Shown piece after piece: positions 1-15,617 of a stretch of 64,000 bases of DNA. Source of the stretch: Populus alba (taxonomy: Eukaryota; Streptophyta; Magnoliopsida; Malpighiales; Salicaceae); NCBI RefSeq assembly GCF_005239225.2, contig NC_133291.1, forward strand, positions 248,001 through 312,000. The letters run 5' to 3'. The position numbers and the translations under genes were made by a program. The notes under the pieces are model-generated. The model searched no databases, was not told the DNA's origin, and saw only the letters and a list, made by a program, of their open reading frames with translations. Each line of letters begins with the position of its first letter. Within the stretch, counting starts at the first letter, position 1.

Positions 1-48
1 TCAAGCTGAGACACCTGCTTGTATAGCCTCATCCATGGCAACTGCTGA

Positions 49-330
49 TTGTTGTTGGTATTGATAGAAGACTTGAAGGCATCCACTGATGTGGACCCCC
101 ACTCCCTCCTGCATATGGACTCCCACAGTGTATCAGAAGTTGTCAAGGACCTGAACCTTTTGCAAGTCATGGCAAAGGAGATAAGTGAATCTACAGGAAG
201 CAGAAGCATAATTGTGAAGAGATGGTCATCAGCCAGCTTAACTATCGGTGATGCTGATGATGATCCAATGTTGCTGCTTCTAGGAGTACTCTTTGCCATG
301 AAGAAAGTAGCCATGCTTGTTGTTTTGTAG
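49..330 (+). CDS. Possible 3' coding end of a gene cut by the window edge
   Basis: A 93-residue open frame ends in TAG at 328-330. Its first codon is TTG, with an in-frame stop just upstream, so if it is real it must be a terminal exon. It holds an acidic GDADDDP stretch and a hydrophobic end. I do not recognise the family, and no clear splice acceptor can be assigned. It could equally be chance or 3' UTR. Low confidence. Confidence 0.15.
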   Translation: MLLVLIEDLKASTDVDPHSLLHMDSHSVSEVVKDLNLLQVMAKEISESTGSRSIIVKRWSSASLTIGDADDDPMLLLLGVLFAMKKVAMLVVL

Positions 331-2063
331 GATAGTCCTGACTAAAGTTTTTTTTTAAGATGTAAGGCTATGGTTATTGGAGCAACTGAGGTATGTGGGA
401 TTGTGTTGGACAGAGGGTAGGGAGAAACAAAACATAGTTCTGAAATGGTCTGGTGTTCATGTAATGTCAAAGAATGAAATGGTGAAAAATAAGGAAGATG
501 GTAAATTCAGTAGACTTGAAAAGAGATAGATCGTGGATAGAAAGATAGGTGATGAGGGGAGCCCATTTCTTTTGTCTGGTACATGAAATGATGAGCCACC
601 TTCATTCTCAACTGTTCCTTGCCACCATGTCATTTTGAAGACAAGGAAGCCAAATGACAAATAGAGACCTTTGTCTATATCTTCTCGCTTCATCTTCCAC
701 TCTCTTATCTTTTTTCCCTGAATTTACTGTGTGAGTCCAAATGGGATGTCCTTTTAGAGAAGTTAAAACCCAAAAGACCCTAACATATTACCCAATTCTC
801 AATTGAGTTTCAAAACTATAAGTTTTATCAATTGGGTCCCAAAGAGTTCAGACACACTTCTCAATTGGGTCTCCCGTCCATGTCCTTTAATTGTTTTGTC
901 AGGTTTCTTCAAAACGAAGCCGCTACACCGCGTATAACATGTGAAGCATTAGGGACCCGATTGATAGATTGTATTGTCTTGGGACTCAGTATAGATTACG
1001 GACTATATTGAGGTTTAGATTTACTTTCACTAGATTTCCCTGGCTATATAAAGGTTAGGGATCCTCAAGCTGTATATAGGATCCTTGTACTTGACAGAGG
1101 AAATGTTTCCAACAGTGAATCATTAGGTGAGAGAGAAGAGGGCAGTAGAATTTCGAGTGCCAGGTGGAATAGCCATCATCAGGATTGAGACTTAAAAGGG
1201 ACCATTAATCTACTACGTGTCATAATTGAAACCGTTGGATACACCATCATCATTATCATCACTAAGACACCAAATGAAGCACTTGTATTAATTTCTAATG
1301 GTGGGTAAAACCCATGAACGAAACATCATCCTTCTTTTCATCCTGTTAGTGGAAGCAGTGAGAAGGCTTGACGAAAAGTATCCTATAAACCCTCTCGGTT
1401 CATCACAGGTTATTGAAGAAAAGATTTGAACAAATGGCTTCCTTCATGACTTGGTAGTCTCTCAACAGGCCAAAAACCAAATTTCTGATGCCATGGGCTG
1501 TACCGTTTTGATACTTCCTTGAGATAAGACTAAAACTTGGTTGCTTGCAATTATCGAGAGATTCTGTCTTGATTTGCAATTTCACGTTAATGACAATTAC
1601 ACCTTACAGTTTGATCACAGTGCATTTCAACATCACATTTTCAAACAGAAAAGGTGGTCCTAGCCTATTTTTCAAAGCCGATAAGGATGACCGATGGCCA
1701 TGCATGTTTGGAGAAGCTAATATGATGTCTGAATTTGTCATATGTAGTAGCCCTTTTGCCTTACGTGTGTTTTGAAGATCAATTACTGGCAATACAAGTC
1801 AAGCATTTGCAAGAAATTGTGCTTGCCATAAAAATAAAATAAAAAACTTTTGCATTATCACGAGACCTGTGTACAAACTGCAGTCCACCTACAACAAGTC
1901 CTAGGAGTTTTTAGGACATGAAAGTTGAAGGGGAAAACGGGGAAAAGAAAACTAATGAGGTTATTTTGATGTGAATTAGGATACAAACTCAGCTTCTTTC
2001 GGCTATTTCGCTTCAAGCTCAATCAAAAAAGAAAGAAAGGTCGCATAAAGAGCAGCCCAAGTT
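331..2063. other. Intergenic, no gene seen
   Basis: This stretch is AT-rich and has only short open frames. From about 750 to 1050 there are repeated 'caattgggt' phrases, which are common in plant intergenic repeats. No coding or RNA gene can be supported. Confidence 0.5.
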
Positions 2064-5000
2064 TTATTTCTGCAAACCGTGCACTTGGCCTTTATTTATT
2101 AGTTTCCAAAGAGCAGCCTTGGCTTCCTCTAATGTTTCAACAACGTGCCCATCTTCAAATGATAGCCTCTGTATGTTGAACTATAAAAGAACAGAATACA
2201 AAATATAGTCACCAGCATAAGAACATGACCAAATATCGACTAGGAAATGTTCTTGAATGAAGGAATTACCTGTGCCCCTTGACGGACCCTAATATCAGTT
2301 CCTTTACTGTCTATTGATATAAAGGCAGCATCATCTACCTCTGTTTCAGATGACAGGAGCTCTTTAAGGGGTTTTGAGAAAATTGCATTAAGTTCCTGTA
2401 GCAAATGCAAATCCCAATACGGTGAAGCCCAAAGTACATGCTGGAAAATCTTATCATCATAGAGAAAAATGTATGAGATAAGCTCTGGACCTATAAACTC
2501 AGAAACATAAAGTTCATGTGATTGTCGGGTGACTTTTTGTTAAAAGAAATCTATTATCAGGCCAAGTAGCACTTGAGATCCATGAACGTGGAAAGTGAAG
2601 AGACCACCAAGTAAACAATAATTACAGACACTCAACAAAACAAAACGCTACAATCAATAAAAGCCAAGCTACTTTTTGGCACATACAAATCTGACTGCAT
2701 TCAGTTGCAGCCCTCAAAAACTGTGTTTAACATTTGCATAGCTATGCCTACATGCATGATTTTTCTGTTTCACCATTCCCTTACTATGACACATTAACAG
2801 CCATATCAGTAATAGACCAGACTAACGTCACAAGGAACTAATCTTATTATTCAAAGATGAAATTCAGTCTGGCTCCTTAGTGTAAAACAGCAAATCAAAC
2901 TAACCAGTATTAGATATTTTCATCCTTGATCAGAGAATACCAAACAGAAACAAGTCCCAAATGAACTTATCAGACCATAGAGAGAATAAAATAAAAGATT
3001 AAAACACAATAACAGAACCAGAGACAACTTCCTTATGCATGTGCACATCATCTCTGTTGGAACAAATGAGGATTTTCAAGATCACCTTGAGATTTTGCTC
3101 CCCTCCGTCAACTGCAATCTTATCAGGCTGAAGGGCCTCATATTCCTTGACATCTACCCAAGCGACAGTGCCAAAACCTCCAATAAAATATATGTCACTG
3201 GCAAAAGATTAAAGTTTTTAGACATTTGATCTTTTATCTTTAGATTTAAAGATGAGCTCATAACATAAACTTAGGGACTTCACCTAATTACGTGCAGTTC
3301 CTGCCAACAAATTTACTAAAATGTTGATTAAGATGTATACAATATACTAGAATGCTGAAAATGTTCATTAAGTTTTGTAAAGTTAAATCCTCTGTTGAGT
3401 TTTAAGCCTTTACTCGCAAAAAAAAAAAAATCTCAAACACAGCACACAAATATCAACTTCCTTATTGCCACTGTGCTCAATAGGCCATGAATCAATGAGC
3501 ATGCAAAAGAACACAACGGTTTGCAGCTCATGTCATGACCATCTAACAAGAAGGGCAACAAAAATTGCCCCAAAAATGCCATCAAAATAAGAATTTTAAA
3601 CCTCTTCTGAGCAAAACCAACTAAACCAACTCTGAGAAGACATGTGCTAATTGTATTTCCAGTTTTAAATGGCATGTTCTTCAACCCCATTGAAGTGTTG
3701 GTTAAGCAAGCACAATGCTCAAAATGCAATAGAAGAATTTGGAACTAATTTTTTTAATTAAAATTTGAAGCAGCTAATCTAAGGAGCTAAAAGCATAAAG
3801 AAATCTAACCAAACCTCGATATGCAAGAAACAAACCTTATGTTTTGCATCCTGAAATAGTAGAAATTCCCCCACTGCTGGGAAGGCCCCTGTTGATGTTT
3901 TGCAATGTATTGCTTATGAGCCCACTCCTGGCAGATGCAAACAGATATTATACTCAACAAAGAAAAAAGAGAGATCCTCTAGAGTAACAAAAATCAAGAG
4001 ATGATGCACATTCCCTACAAAAATTGGTGCGGATTCTTTAGAGAAATTTCTGTGTATCTCAACAAACTAACAACCCATTAGCAGGTAAGTTACAGCCAAA
4101 AATGATCTCCAATATTCAGGAGCACGAATACCAGAAGAATGCAACATACTCTATTGAAAGTAACATAAATGTCAAAGAGATCCTTATAGACACTACTAAG
4201 ATGGAAACTGGTCATGTTGTATATACCCTCGCATTGTGCATCTAAAAAAAAAAGGAAAAGAAATCTAACCCTCAAGGGCATATAGCAAAACCACACTTTC
4301 TCAAGAGAAGAGGGAGGATTACCTGTTGGTGTTCTGGGAGTGGGAAAACATCACCAAAAATTGTTACCCTTGCATTTGATAAGCCACTCCACCCCGGGAT
4401 CTATGAAACCTAACTGTCAGTAAAGTTCATAAATGGAGAAAAAAACTACCCAGGATTTTCTAGAGTGAAAGAGCATGTACTAACCTGCACAACTAGTGTG
4501 CATCTAGGGTCTACTAGCAAATTCCTTGTGTGGATGGCCAATGGTGAAAATGAAAAAATAGGATCTACAGATTGTGAAAACCAAAAAGATTAAATGAGTC
4601 AAATCATTTGCAGACACATGTACACACTATGAAAATCATTGTTAAATGTACAAATGAGTGTCCAGAATCAAGAGTTCTTGTCAAATTCTAGTCCAATTTG
4701 ATTACATCTTTTTAACCAAACTAACTATATCATTTAGCAGTAATCAGTAAGAAAACTTGAGAACTTACGGCCCATTGAATCTGGTGCAAAATCTACCAAG
4801 GAACCAAATGGATACCCTTCTCTTCGATGGTGCATTCGAGACATTACAGTGCACAGATGAGCAAATCTAGCCTGCGTTGTGAAGAAATATACATTCAGAA
4901 TCATTATATTAAACACATGAAATTAGACACGTTCTGGGCAATGACTAGGTTCTGGAGAAAAAAAACAAATCGTCATTACCTGCTCCATCAAATTGCGGAC

Positions 5001-6195
5001 CGCTAATGCTGGTCGAGGTAAGCCATGAGCTGATGTTGCACTCTGCACTCCACCAGAAATTGGTGTTCTGAAAAGCCCAGCTCTGGCTCCCCCACCTGTT
5101 CCATTTCCATGGGGTACAATCAGAGGCGTCTCCACCTTCAGTATTTTCTCCGCATCTTTTTCACTACTTTCACTTTGATTTATGTTATCCTTCATAACAT
5201 GAGATAAGCCATCACTACTAAGCTGAAGTAGCCATTTGATAAATCCAGTTATTGTCTACCTCATAGAAAAGAAAAGGTTCCAAAACATCATATAGGCATG
5301 CGAAGACAACTCTGATCGAAGACAAAGGAAAAAAAACCACACCCTGTACATTAAATGGAGAAACTGACCACAGGTTCCCCCCCCCCCCCCCAACTTCCTA
5401 ACAGCCTAACAACTCACTATAATCTGCGCATAAAAAAAAAAAAAAAAATACACCGTCAAAGAAGGAAACAAAACTTGAATGGACAGAATTGCAGATTCCA
5501 ACCAGGTTAGTAGTATAAGAAATTGTGAGATTCTCAAGCTCAAAATAATCCTATCAGCTCTTCAACCCTGTTTCCACAACTCCCTTACCACCAAGCATCA
5601 CCTCAGCCTATCAAAAACCTCAAGAAAAAGAGCAAAGTTCTTCTCTTTTCCGTAACATCCTAAAGAAAATTCAACCCTTTCTTAAAGCTAATTTCTTTCC
5701 AATCTCAACAGTAAAAAAATTCTCTCTTTCCAATCCTGAATAAAAAACAAACAAGACAAATCAAATTCTCTGACACAACATTCAACCTCAACTATTTTTC
5801 CCTCTTTTTCCTGAGACTTCCTTAAACCTTGCAAAAACTTTCATAAATTCGTATATTGTCAATCTATCAACTCAAGAAACAAAGCATTCACCTTTATGAC
5901 CAAAAGAAAGAAAGAAAAAAAACATGATCACCTGAGGCAAAGAAAGAGTCTCATCAGAAAAGAAGGCAGACCCATTAGTTGACGGCCCCTGATCATCATC
6001 ATCACCACCTGAAACATGACGTGCTAGAGCTGGAAGACGAAGGGAAGTAAAGTGGGGATTTTGGGCAAATCTGAGAGACCCAGTCCGCTTGGTGTTGTGT
6101 ACTTTGATAGAAGGGGGCAGAGGAGAAGAGGGGATGTTATTGAGAAGTGGGCATGTCTCTGGAAAGACTGAGCTTGTCATCAGCATTGATTCCAT
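2064..6195 (-). CDS. Plastid FMN-binding split-barrel (PNPOx-like)/DUF2470 protein, 9 exons
   Basis: Exons read on the minus strand are 6195-5932, 5222-4980, 4871-4769, 4564-4485, 4400-4323, 3927-3836, 3197-3086, 2395-2270 and 2180-2064. All junctions are GT..AG and stay in frame, giving 404 residues. The Ser/Thr/Pro-rich N-terminus (about 1-90) looks like a chloroplast transit peptide. The core (about 140-290) has the split-barrel pattern with 'HLCTVMSRMHHRREGYPFG', 'NLLVDPRCTLVVQIPGWSGL' and 'FYYFRMQNISDIYFIGGFG'. The C-terminus (about 300-400) fits DUF2470, the fold seen in HugZ-type and GluTR-binding proteins. The closest family is Arabidopsis At3g21140/At1g51560, annotated as pyridoxamine-phosphate-oxidase-like; the substrate is unknown to me. 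True pyridoxamine oxidase activity is not implied. Confidence 0.9.
5379..5391. repeat. Poly-C tract in intron 1 of the split-barrel gene
   Basis: A run of about a dozen C residues, followed at about 5431 by a poly-A run, lies in the first intron (5223-5931). The length may be uncertain in assembly. Confidence 0.6.
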
Positions 6196-7614
6196 TGGAG
6201 TAGGCAGAGATTAAGAGATGAATGAAAGCAAGGGTTTTATGACAATCCTTCTGGGTTGTGCGGGGAGGAGGCAAGTGCATGAGAGGGATGGGAGATTATT
6301 ATTATTATTATTATTAATTATTTCATTATGAATTATCCGTAATCCTTATTAGCCTACAATTATCACGTGAGAAAATTTTTCAGCGGGAAGACCCGGCTAA
6401 ACCAATCTGGATTAGGGGGGAAATTGAATAAAAAGTGGATTAATTTTTATATTATATATATATATATATTTGTTAAAACAATATTATTTTAAAAAATATT
6501 TGTTTGGGTTGACTTTTATTCAACCAGGATTGATTTTTGGAGCCTAAAGCAGCAGGTGATGGAAAAGGGCAGGCCCAAACCAGTATATAAAAAAATACAT
6601 CAGATATAACAAATGGACTGATCCAACAGAGGGATTTTGTTTAATAGATTATTTGGGCCCAAAGAGTGGCCGTGTTTGTGTTCGGTCCAGTTGGTAAATT
6701 AATAAAAATATATATAAAGTTTATAAATTGAAAGAAAAATGATAAAACAAAATAATAAAGTGGCTTAAAGCTCAAGTAACTAAAAACTCTAATGATGAAG
6801 ACATATGATTCAATTATCAGAAATCATTAAAGTAGAAGCCTTGGCTGGGCTGTCTTGTCTTCAACCGCTGATGGATAATCTTAACGATCTTGCCAGGCAG
6901 ACCACAAAGACTAGCATTGTTTACCTCCAAATATTTATTCCGAATTAATTCCTTAAATAATGTCAATAATCACTCCATGAGCTATTAAAATTTATATATA
7001 TCTTATGAAGGAGGCATCATTCACCGTTGCTTTTCTAATGCTTTTTTAAATGATTCTCCAAGTATTTTTTATCTGAACAAATATTAAATTTCTAAATTGT
7101 TTTAGATAAGAAAAATACTTTCAAGTTTTTAAATTTAATTTCTTATGTTTTTTGGGGGGTTGATCTTGAAAGCTGAAAGCCCACCAATGAGCAAACTACA
7201 GGAGAAAGTGAAAAGAGAGCAGCTAACATTATAACTCGCAGAAAAGAACCACCACCCACCTCCATGTCCTTTTCTAAAAGCCCTGCTGTCATCAATCATC
7301 ATGGACAATCTTGCTTCCTTGTTTTGAAAGCACCCTCCCTTTGCACAATCCCTCTGTTTGCTTTTCTAATTTTCTTTGAGTTCAAGTTTTTTATTCCTTT
7401 TTGCTAGTAAGTTGAGCAGTGCGAGTTCAACAACTTCACACCTTCCTCAAACCCTTCTTAGGTTCTCAAGTCTTCACCATGTATCTGCATTTTCTCACCT
7501 CCTAGAGTTCTCCCACATTCCTGTTCTTTGTTATCCTGTTCTTCACCGGTTTCCAATTCTTTTTCGAACGTCAATTCTTGAAGGTGAAGCTGGCATTGAG
7601 AAGCTGATGATCAA
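6196..7614. other. Divergent intergenic region with microsatellites
   Basis: This is the shared upstream region of two divergently transcribed genes. It contains an (ATT)n run at about 6297-6315 and an (AT)n run at about 6454-6470. The last ~250 bases before 7615 are CT-rich and are probably the 5' leader of the GT14 gene. No other gene is seen. Confidence 0.5.
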
Positions 7615-9157
7615 ATGAGGACATCAAAAATTTCTTCAGGGAATTCAGGCTATCATGTATGGATTCTTGCTTTTGCAATGAGTCTACTGATACTGATTGC
7701 CTTGTCGAAGTCATGGTTTTATGATCACGCTTCTGCTGCTGCAAGTGAGGATTTGCAGTACTTTTCAGTGATTGTCCCTTCAAAAGGGCGGGACTATCCT
7801 CCTGTTCTTGCTTATTGGATATGTGGTACCAGTGGAGATGGGAAGAGAATGTTAAGGCTATTAAAAGCAATTTATCATCCAAGGAACCAATATCTATTGC
7901 AACTCGATGCGGAATCCTCAGATTATGAAAGGGCGGAGTTGGTTGTTTCAATTCAATCTGAAAGTTTGTTTCAAGCATTCGGTAATGTTAACGTTGTTGG
8001 AAAAGGTTATGCTATCAACGAAATGGGATCCTCTGCTCTTGCTGCCATACTCAACGCTGCTGCGCTGCTTCTTAAGCTGAGTACAGATTGGGACTGGTTC
8101 ATCAATTTAAGTGTCTCAGACTATCCTCTAGTGAGTCAAGATGGTAAATGCTACTTGCAATATTTTCCAGCAATTTAGCCTTGTGATGCAATGGCCACGT
8201 CATTTGTTAATAATAAATATTTCTGGGCAGATCTCCTCCATGCCTTCACTTCCTTGCCAAGAGATCTCAACTTCATCAACTATTCTAATGACACTGCGAA
8301 AAACGAGTAAGCAAGAGCCATTTTTCATCCTGCAGTTTCTTTACTTTATAGAGAGAGAAGAAGTTCAAGGTAACCTGATTGATTTAAAGAAGCAATGGCT
8401 GTCAAATTGATTTGGTGCAGGATACACAAGATTAACCAAATTGTTGTAGATCCCAGCTTGCATCTTCAAAAGAGGAGCCACCTTTATTACGCTGTTGAGA
8501 CTCGAACAACACCTGATGCTTTCAAGATATTTGGAGGTCAGTTTCCTTTACAACTCAAAGGGCATATCTTAAAGCCATCACTTGTTGTAAATGCTTGTTT
8601 GTCTACCAGGTTCGCCCTGGCTGATTCTTACAAGAGCTTTCATGGAGTACTGTGTCCAAGGATGGGACAACCTTCCAAGAAAACTACTAATGTACTTCAG
8701 CAACACGGCATCCCCACTTGAATCGTATTTCCACTCTGTCCTCTGCAACTCTCCTGAGTTTCAAAACACAACAGTAAGCGATGATTTGAGGTACAATATT
8801 CTGGAAACTGCTACAGATGGGGAATCACCTTATGACAAAATGCTAAATGGTGGAGCAGCATTTGCAAGGCCATTTAAAGAAGATGCTGCTGCACTAAACA
8901 TGATAGATGAGAACGTCTTGAACCGTGAACCCAATGGATTGGTGCCTGGAAAATGGTGCTTAGACCAGGGTATGAACAAGAGCTCAGAGGCATCAAAGCC
9001 TCCAGGGGAGGATTTGTGTTCAACCTGGGGTAACATTAATGATGTCAAGCCAGGATCTTATGGTATCAAGCTTGCATTTTTATTGTCTAAGATTGCCAGT
9101 GAAGAGAAATTGACACCTAGTCAATGCCTTCAAGCTACAAAAATGGGGTCATCGTAG
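7615..9157 (+). CDS. GT14 beta-glucuronosyltransferase (core-2/I-branching family)
   Basis: Four exons, 7615-8143, 8231-8306, 8421-8536 and 8610-9157, join in frame with GT..AG borders and encode 422 residues. The protein is a type II Golgi membrane protein: a short cytosolic end, one membrane segment at about residues 16-33, then the Branch/GT14 domain. Family marks are 'YPPVLAYWICGTSGDGKRM', 'LDWFINLS.SDYPL' (here WDWFINLSVSDYPL), 'NQIVVDPSL', 'PDAFKIFGGSPWLILTRAF' and 'YCVQGWDNLPRKLLMYFSN'. Plant GlcAT14 enzymes add glucuronic acid to arabinogalactan-protein galactans. Length is normal. I take the first ATG because the membrane segment follows it directly. The exact acceptor and linkage cannot be read from sequence. 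Confidence 0.92.
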
Positions 9158-11127
9158 AACCAAGCATGCAACCTTGTGTGGATATTTTTTTTTCTTTCAA
9201 TCGAAAACTATAGGTTAAATCAAGCTTCTTAGCCATGTGAATCCTTTGCTAAATGCACTTCAAATGCATACTTGCTTGTTAAAACAAAAGCTAGAAGCAC
9301 CCAGTGATATATTGTACATACATTCACATTTTATCGAGGATTTCTACAATAAATTTATTGTTTTTCCCTTATTATTTACAGCATGCTTTCAAGGGTGATA
9401 TCATATTTTTCATGAAATATACTTTTTATTACAAGATTGATTGAACGGGGGGCAAAGAAGTTTTTTAGTCTTTGATATGCACAACTGGGGCATCAGTGTT
9501 TTTGGTTTTCACTTCTTAACACGGTGTGGTTACTGAAGTGCTTTTAAATTCAGATAATCTATAGCTAAGATTGAGGGCTTTTTTTTGTTAATATTGTGTG
9601 CTCCCATAATTCCATCCTTTCATAAAGCAGATCTGTTGGTTAAGTTACACTTGTCTTTCTTCACACTTGGTAAATTAATTAAGCTGTGTCCAAAGACAAC
9701 TAAGTCTATAACCCAACCGGATCAAGTTTTATTGGTATTATTAAGGAGAAAATACCTGATCTCGTCAACCGATACCTGCCTGAAGTCTCCACCATTCCCT
9801 TGAACCAAGGCATGAAGTGGGTTCCGACCTGGAAGTCATTACCAACATTCAAACAAATGAATGACCTGCTGAGACAGAACTCCAGAGAGCAAGGAATTGG
9901 TTTCCCTTTCAAGGGTAGTATCAAGTCTTGCTTTCCTGCCATGTTCTTTGAATTATCAGCTTATACTTTCCTTCTTGAGTTTATACACTCTCGGGGGGAG
10001 CAGTTATCATAAGGTATTCTTTAGCCTGCGAGGAATTTAGTATTTGCATAAATTAATTTTTTTAAAAAAAAAAATTATTGGCTTGTAACATATGGGTGTA
10101 TGCACCCTTTGAAGGGTTGTGCAGCATTTCTTGGTAGCCAAACACCACATTTCAAGGCTGTATTTGATGCTTCTTACCACCCCCTATTATAGTGATCCTG
10201 ATTCGACGTATGTAGTTGCTAGACCCATTATGAAGTTTTGAAAGTACTTTTTCTTTCCCCTCTCTTTTTTCTCTCTTTCACCTTGAATAACATGTTGTCC
10301 TGGTCAAAAATCAAACGAGTATGTTATTTGTTAAGTTTATCACATTTTCTTCTTATTCTTTTAATTATATTAAACTTTAATTTTTTTTTTAATTTCAGCA
10401 TTTCACATTTGATTTATATATTAAACGTGTTCTTTTATTTCATGATGTTTCAGGACCTTTAATGTTTTGATTCTTATTTCATGATTTTTTATTTTTATTT
10501 TTATTTTGATCCTTATTTTATTTATTAATTTAATATATTTTTTAATTTTATCCTTCAATTTCAGTTTCACCTCAATTTTTTTTTTAAATGAGATCTAATT
10601 ACTGAACAAATATCTTCGTCTGTTCGTCCACTAACTGCGGGCCACTAAAAACATATAATGGAAGCTTTTAGTATGATCCACCGGTTTACCAAACGAGCCT
10701 GAGAAAAAAGGACATTGATTTACATTTATTCTATTGACGGGCCAAAGCCCAAGTGCCAAATAGAAGCTCGGACAACAGTTTTGTTCAACGTGCCTTCTAT
10801 TTTTTAATCTCATTTGGTCCCTTTACTTTAATAAATTTTAATATGATCCATCTGTTCAATTTACTTTTAATTCTTGACATGTCAGAAAAAAATGGAAGCT
10901 TATCTATTAGACGTCAGGAAACATTTTTATGAGGAGATGGACCAAATAAAAAAAAAAGTGTAGTAGAGATTCAATACTAAGAAAAGATCAATATTACAGG
11001 GACCAAATATAATCCTTAAAAAAAGTAGTGTAAATGAGGGGCAGTTTGAAAAAAAAGAAAAAAGAGAAAGACAAATCTTCTCTTTAGGTGGAAGTGGAGT
11101 CCTGAAGCAAATGCAATTCTAGCAGTC
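9158..11127. other. Intergenic, AT-rich; one unexplained open stretch
   Basis: The 3' UTR of the GT14 gene probably covers the first ~200 bases. From about 9747 to 10012 a frame stays open and reads as ordinary protein (for example KWVPTWKSLPTFKQMNDLL). It has no ATG near its start and I do not recognise it; it may be a gene relic. From 10230 to 11000 the DNA is AT-rich, with 'ggtccct'-type repeat phrases. Confidence 0.35.
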
Positions 11128-11135
11128 TATAAATA
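11128..11135 (+). promoter_or_regulatory. TATA box for the GDP-mannose pyrophosphorylase gene
   Basis: TATAAATA lies about 270 bases before a good splice donor at 11399 (AAAG|GTACTC) that opens a leader intron. A start near 11160 would give a CT-rich leader exon of about 240 bases. Confidence 0.6.
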
Positions 11136-11398
11136 CCAAGTGAAGAGGCAAAGGTGAGAGGGAGAGCAAAGGCCGGTTGGGTTTTGATAATTTCTTCTTC
11201 AACTTCTCTAAGTATATAATATAATCTTTGTTGCTCCTCCTCCTTTTTCCGTTTGAACTTCCTCAGCCTCTTCCATGCAATTCACGTACCCCCATCAAAC
11301 CAAGCTCTGCCATTTGTATTATATCCTTAGACACCTCTGACTCGCTCTCTCGGAAACCTGCTCTTGTGACTCGGGTTCGGGATCTTGTGAGGCTAAAG

Positions 11399-13833
<2,435 letters not shown>

Positions 13834-14637
13834 GATTTGTTGACTACGTTTAGACCCTTTGGGGGTTGTTACAAGCCATTGCGTCTGGAAAACCAAATGT
13901 TTTCGATCTTTTTCCTTCATTTCTCTTCTAAACAAGTGTAAAAAAAATCAGTTTCACAGGCCAGTGTTGCAACTATTGTTTCTGCTACAAATTTCGTCTC
14001 AGGATTCACTATGTGATCAAAACCTAGAGCAGCTGTTGAGATTAGCCCAATCTCCTTGAATCATGAGATTAGGGGACGGATCTGATTATAAGAATCCGAA
14101 GCTGTATCTTTCTGAAACTAAATACGAGGATTTTCATTAAAGAGAAGGAAAGCGGAGAATAGAGTGTGATGGACGAGGTTTGGTATAAATAATGCTGAAG
14201 GTTAACTAACCAGAATTATTTCCTTTAAAAGCTGCTGCATAACCTCTAACTCCCAATCATCAGTAAACTATAAAACCAAGATACCACTGAAGAGTATCTT
14301 TATCTCCAAGCCGTTACTCTCCTCTACTATTTCTCTCATATTTCCCCTCCTCGAACGCCTCAGAATAATACACAATCAGTGAGAGCGAGGGCCCTTTCCC
14401 AACTAATTCACCTCCTCTGCCGAACCAAGAAACCAAATTTCTCTTTTTCACAGAACCAGCCTCGAGTCTTTATCAATAAGCCCCCCAACCAAATCCCCCC
14501 CCCCTCCTGCCTTTTTTTTATCCCAAAAGAAGCTCAAGAAAAGACTAAGAGACCCTCTCTGCTGTTCTCTCACATTTTCCCTTCTTTCTTGACATCAACC
14601 ACCAAGAAAACACCCTCCCAAAAAGAAACGAATCTTG
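13834..14637. other. Intergenic; 3' end of one gene and leader of the next
   Basis: No further gene is seen. From about 14300 the sequence becomes C/T-rich, with a poly-C tract near 14500. It is similar to the leader of the second F-box gene near 17880-18120, which shows that the two genes share a duplicated 5' region. Confidence 0.5.
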
Positions 14638-14955
14638 ATGGACAGAAAGGTGGCAGAAGAAGTGAAAAGGGATCGTATCCCAGAACATGTGGTGACAAAG
14701 ATACTACTGAAATCACCCATCAAGTCAATTTTGAGATTCAGGTGTGTATCACAATCATGGAACTCCCTCGTTACTCTCCCTTACTTCATCAAGGAGCATT
14801 TGGCCAAAGCCAAACCATTGATTCTTCGAAGTAGTATCACCCTCTTTACTTATTGACAATGATCGTTTAGATAGGAGTTCACAAATAAAGTTTCATCGCC
14901 CATATGCTTTTGAGATAGTTGCTTCTTGTAATGGAGTTGTATGTCTTAGGGGTAG

Positions 14956-15617
14956 TGATGACCCATTACATGTTCCAAATGGACCAATGACTCGGTCCAA
15001 GACAAAGACATTGAAAAATGCATTGAATGCATTGGTTTTAAAGGTTTCCACCAAGTCAGAATTGGAAGGTCCATTGGAGTATCAAGAGGAGATCCTAGTA
15101 CATCTTATCCATGTGGAAGAGGAGTCCAATACAACCTTATTTGGGTCATGAGATAAGGGCTTTATTTTATTTTGTTAGCTACAGCCCAAGGCTTGTTTGG
15201 GCTTAATTCATACTTTGTTTTAAGCTAGGATCCAAGGCTTGTTTGGATTAAGTTATGGGCTTTTCATTTTAGGGTTATGGGCTTTTCATTTTAGGGTTTT
15301 GGACCAGTTTTGAGTGGACCTCATATAAGTCCACATAAAGGGTCCATTAGGGTTAACTTTTCAAGAACTATTTAAACTCATGTAGGCCAAAATTTCGGCA
15401 GCTTTGATGATTATTATTCTGAATTTTTCAGTTTTAACGTGTGAGAGTGATTCTTGCATTCTTCAGTTCTTGAACGAGCTGAATCTGACTTATGTCATCT
15501 ACTCATTCCAATACTTCCATTGTGTCGCACTCATATCAGACCTATTTCGGCTTTCCGGGATCAGATCTCAATCTTGATTGTGGGTTGCGTGACCACGTGA
15601 TCACGAGGTTCGCATCA
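14956..15617 (+). mobile_element. Solo LTR of a Ty3/gypsy retrotransposon, with 5-bp target duplication
   Basis: The 662-bp insert begins TGATG and ends CATCA, a perfect short inverted terminal repeat. It is flanked by GGTAG at 14951-14955 and at 15618-15622. The flanking DNA rejoins in alignment with the intact F-box gene. From its first bases to a stop at 15149-15151 a 64-residue frame is open; its motif GPMTRSKTKTLKNALNAL is the kind of C-terminus found in plant Ty3/gypsy polyproteins. It also holds a TATTTAAA at 15369-15376 (likely LTR promoter) and a perfect 22-bp tandem repeat at 15253-15296. No second LTR or internal domain is present, so it is a solo LTR left by LTR-LTR recombination. 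Confidence 0.88.
15253..15296 (+). repeat. 22-bp tandem repeat inside the solo LTR
   Basis: Two exact copies of a 22-base unit (ttatgggctt ... ttaggg) lie head to tail at 15253-15274 and 15275-15296. Confidence 0.9.
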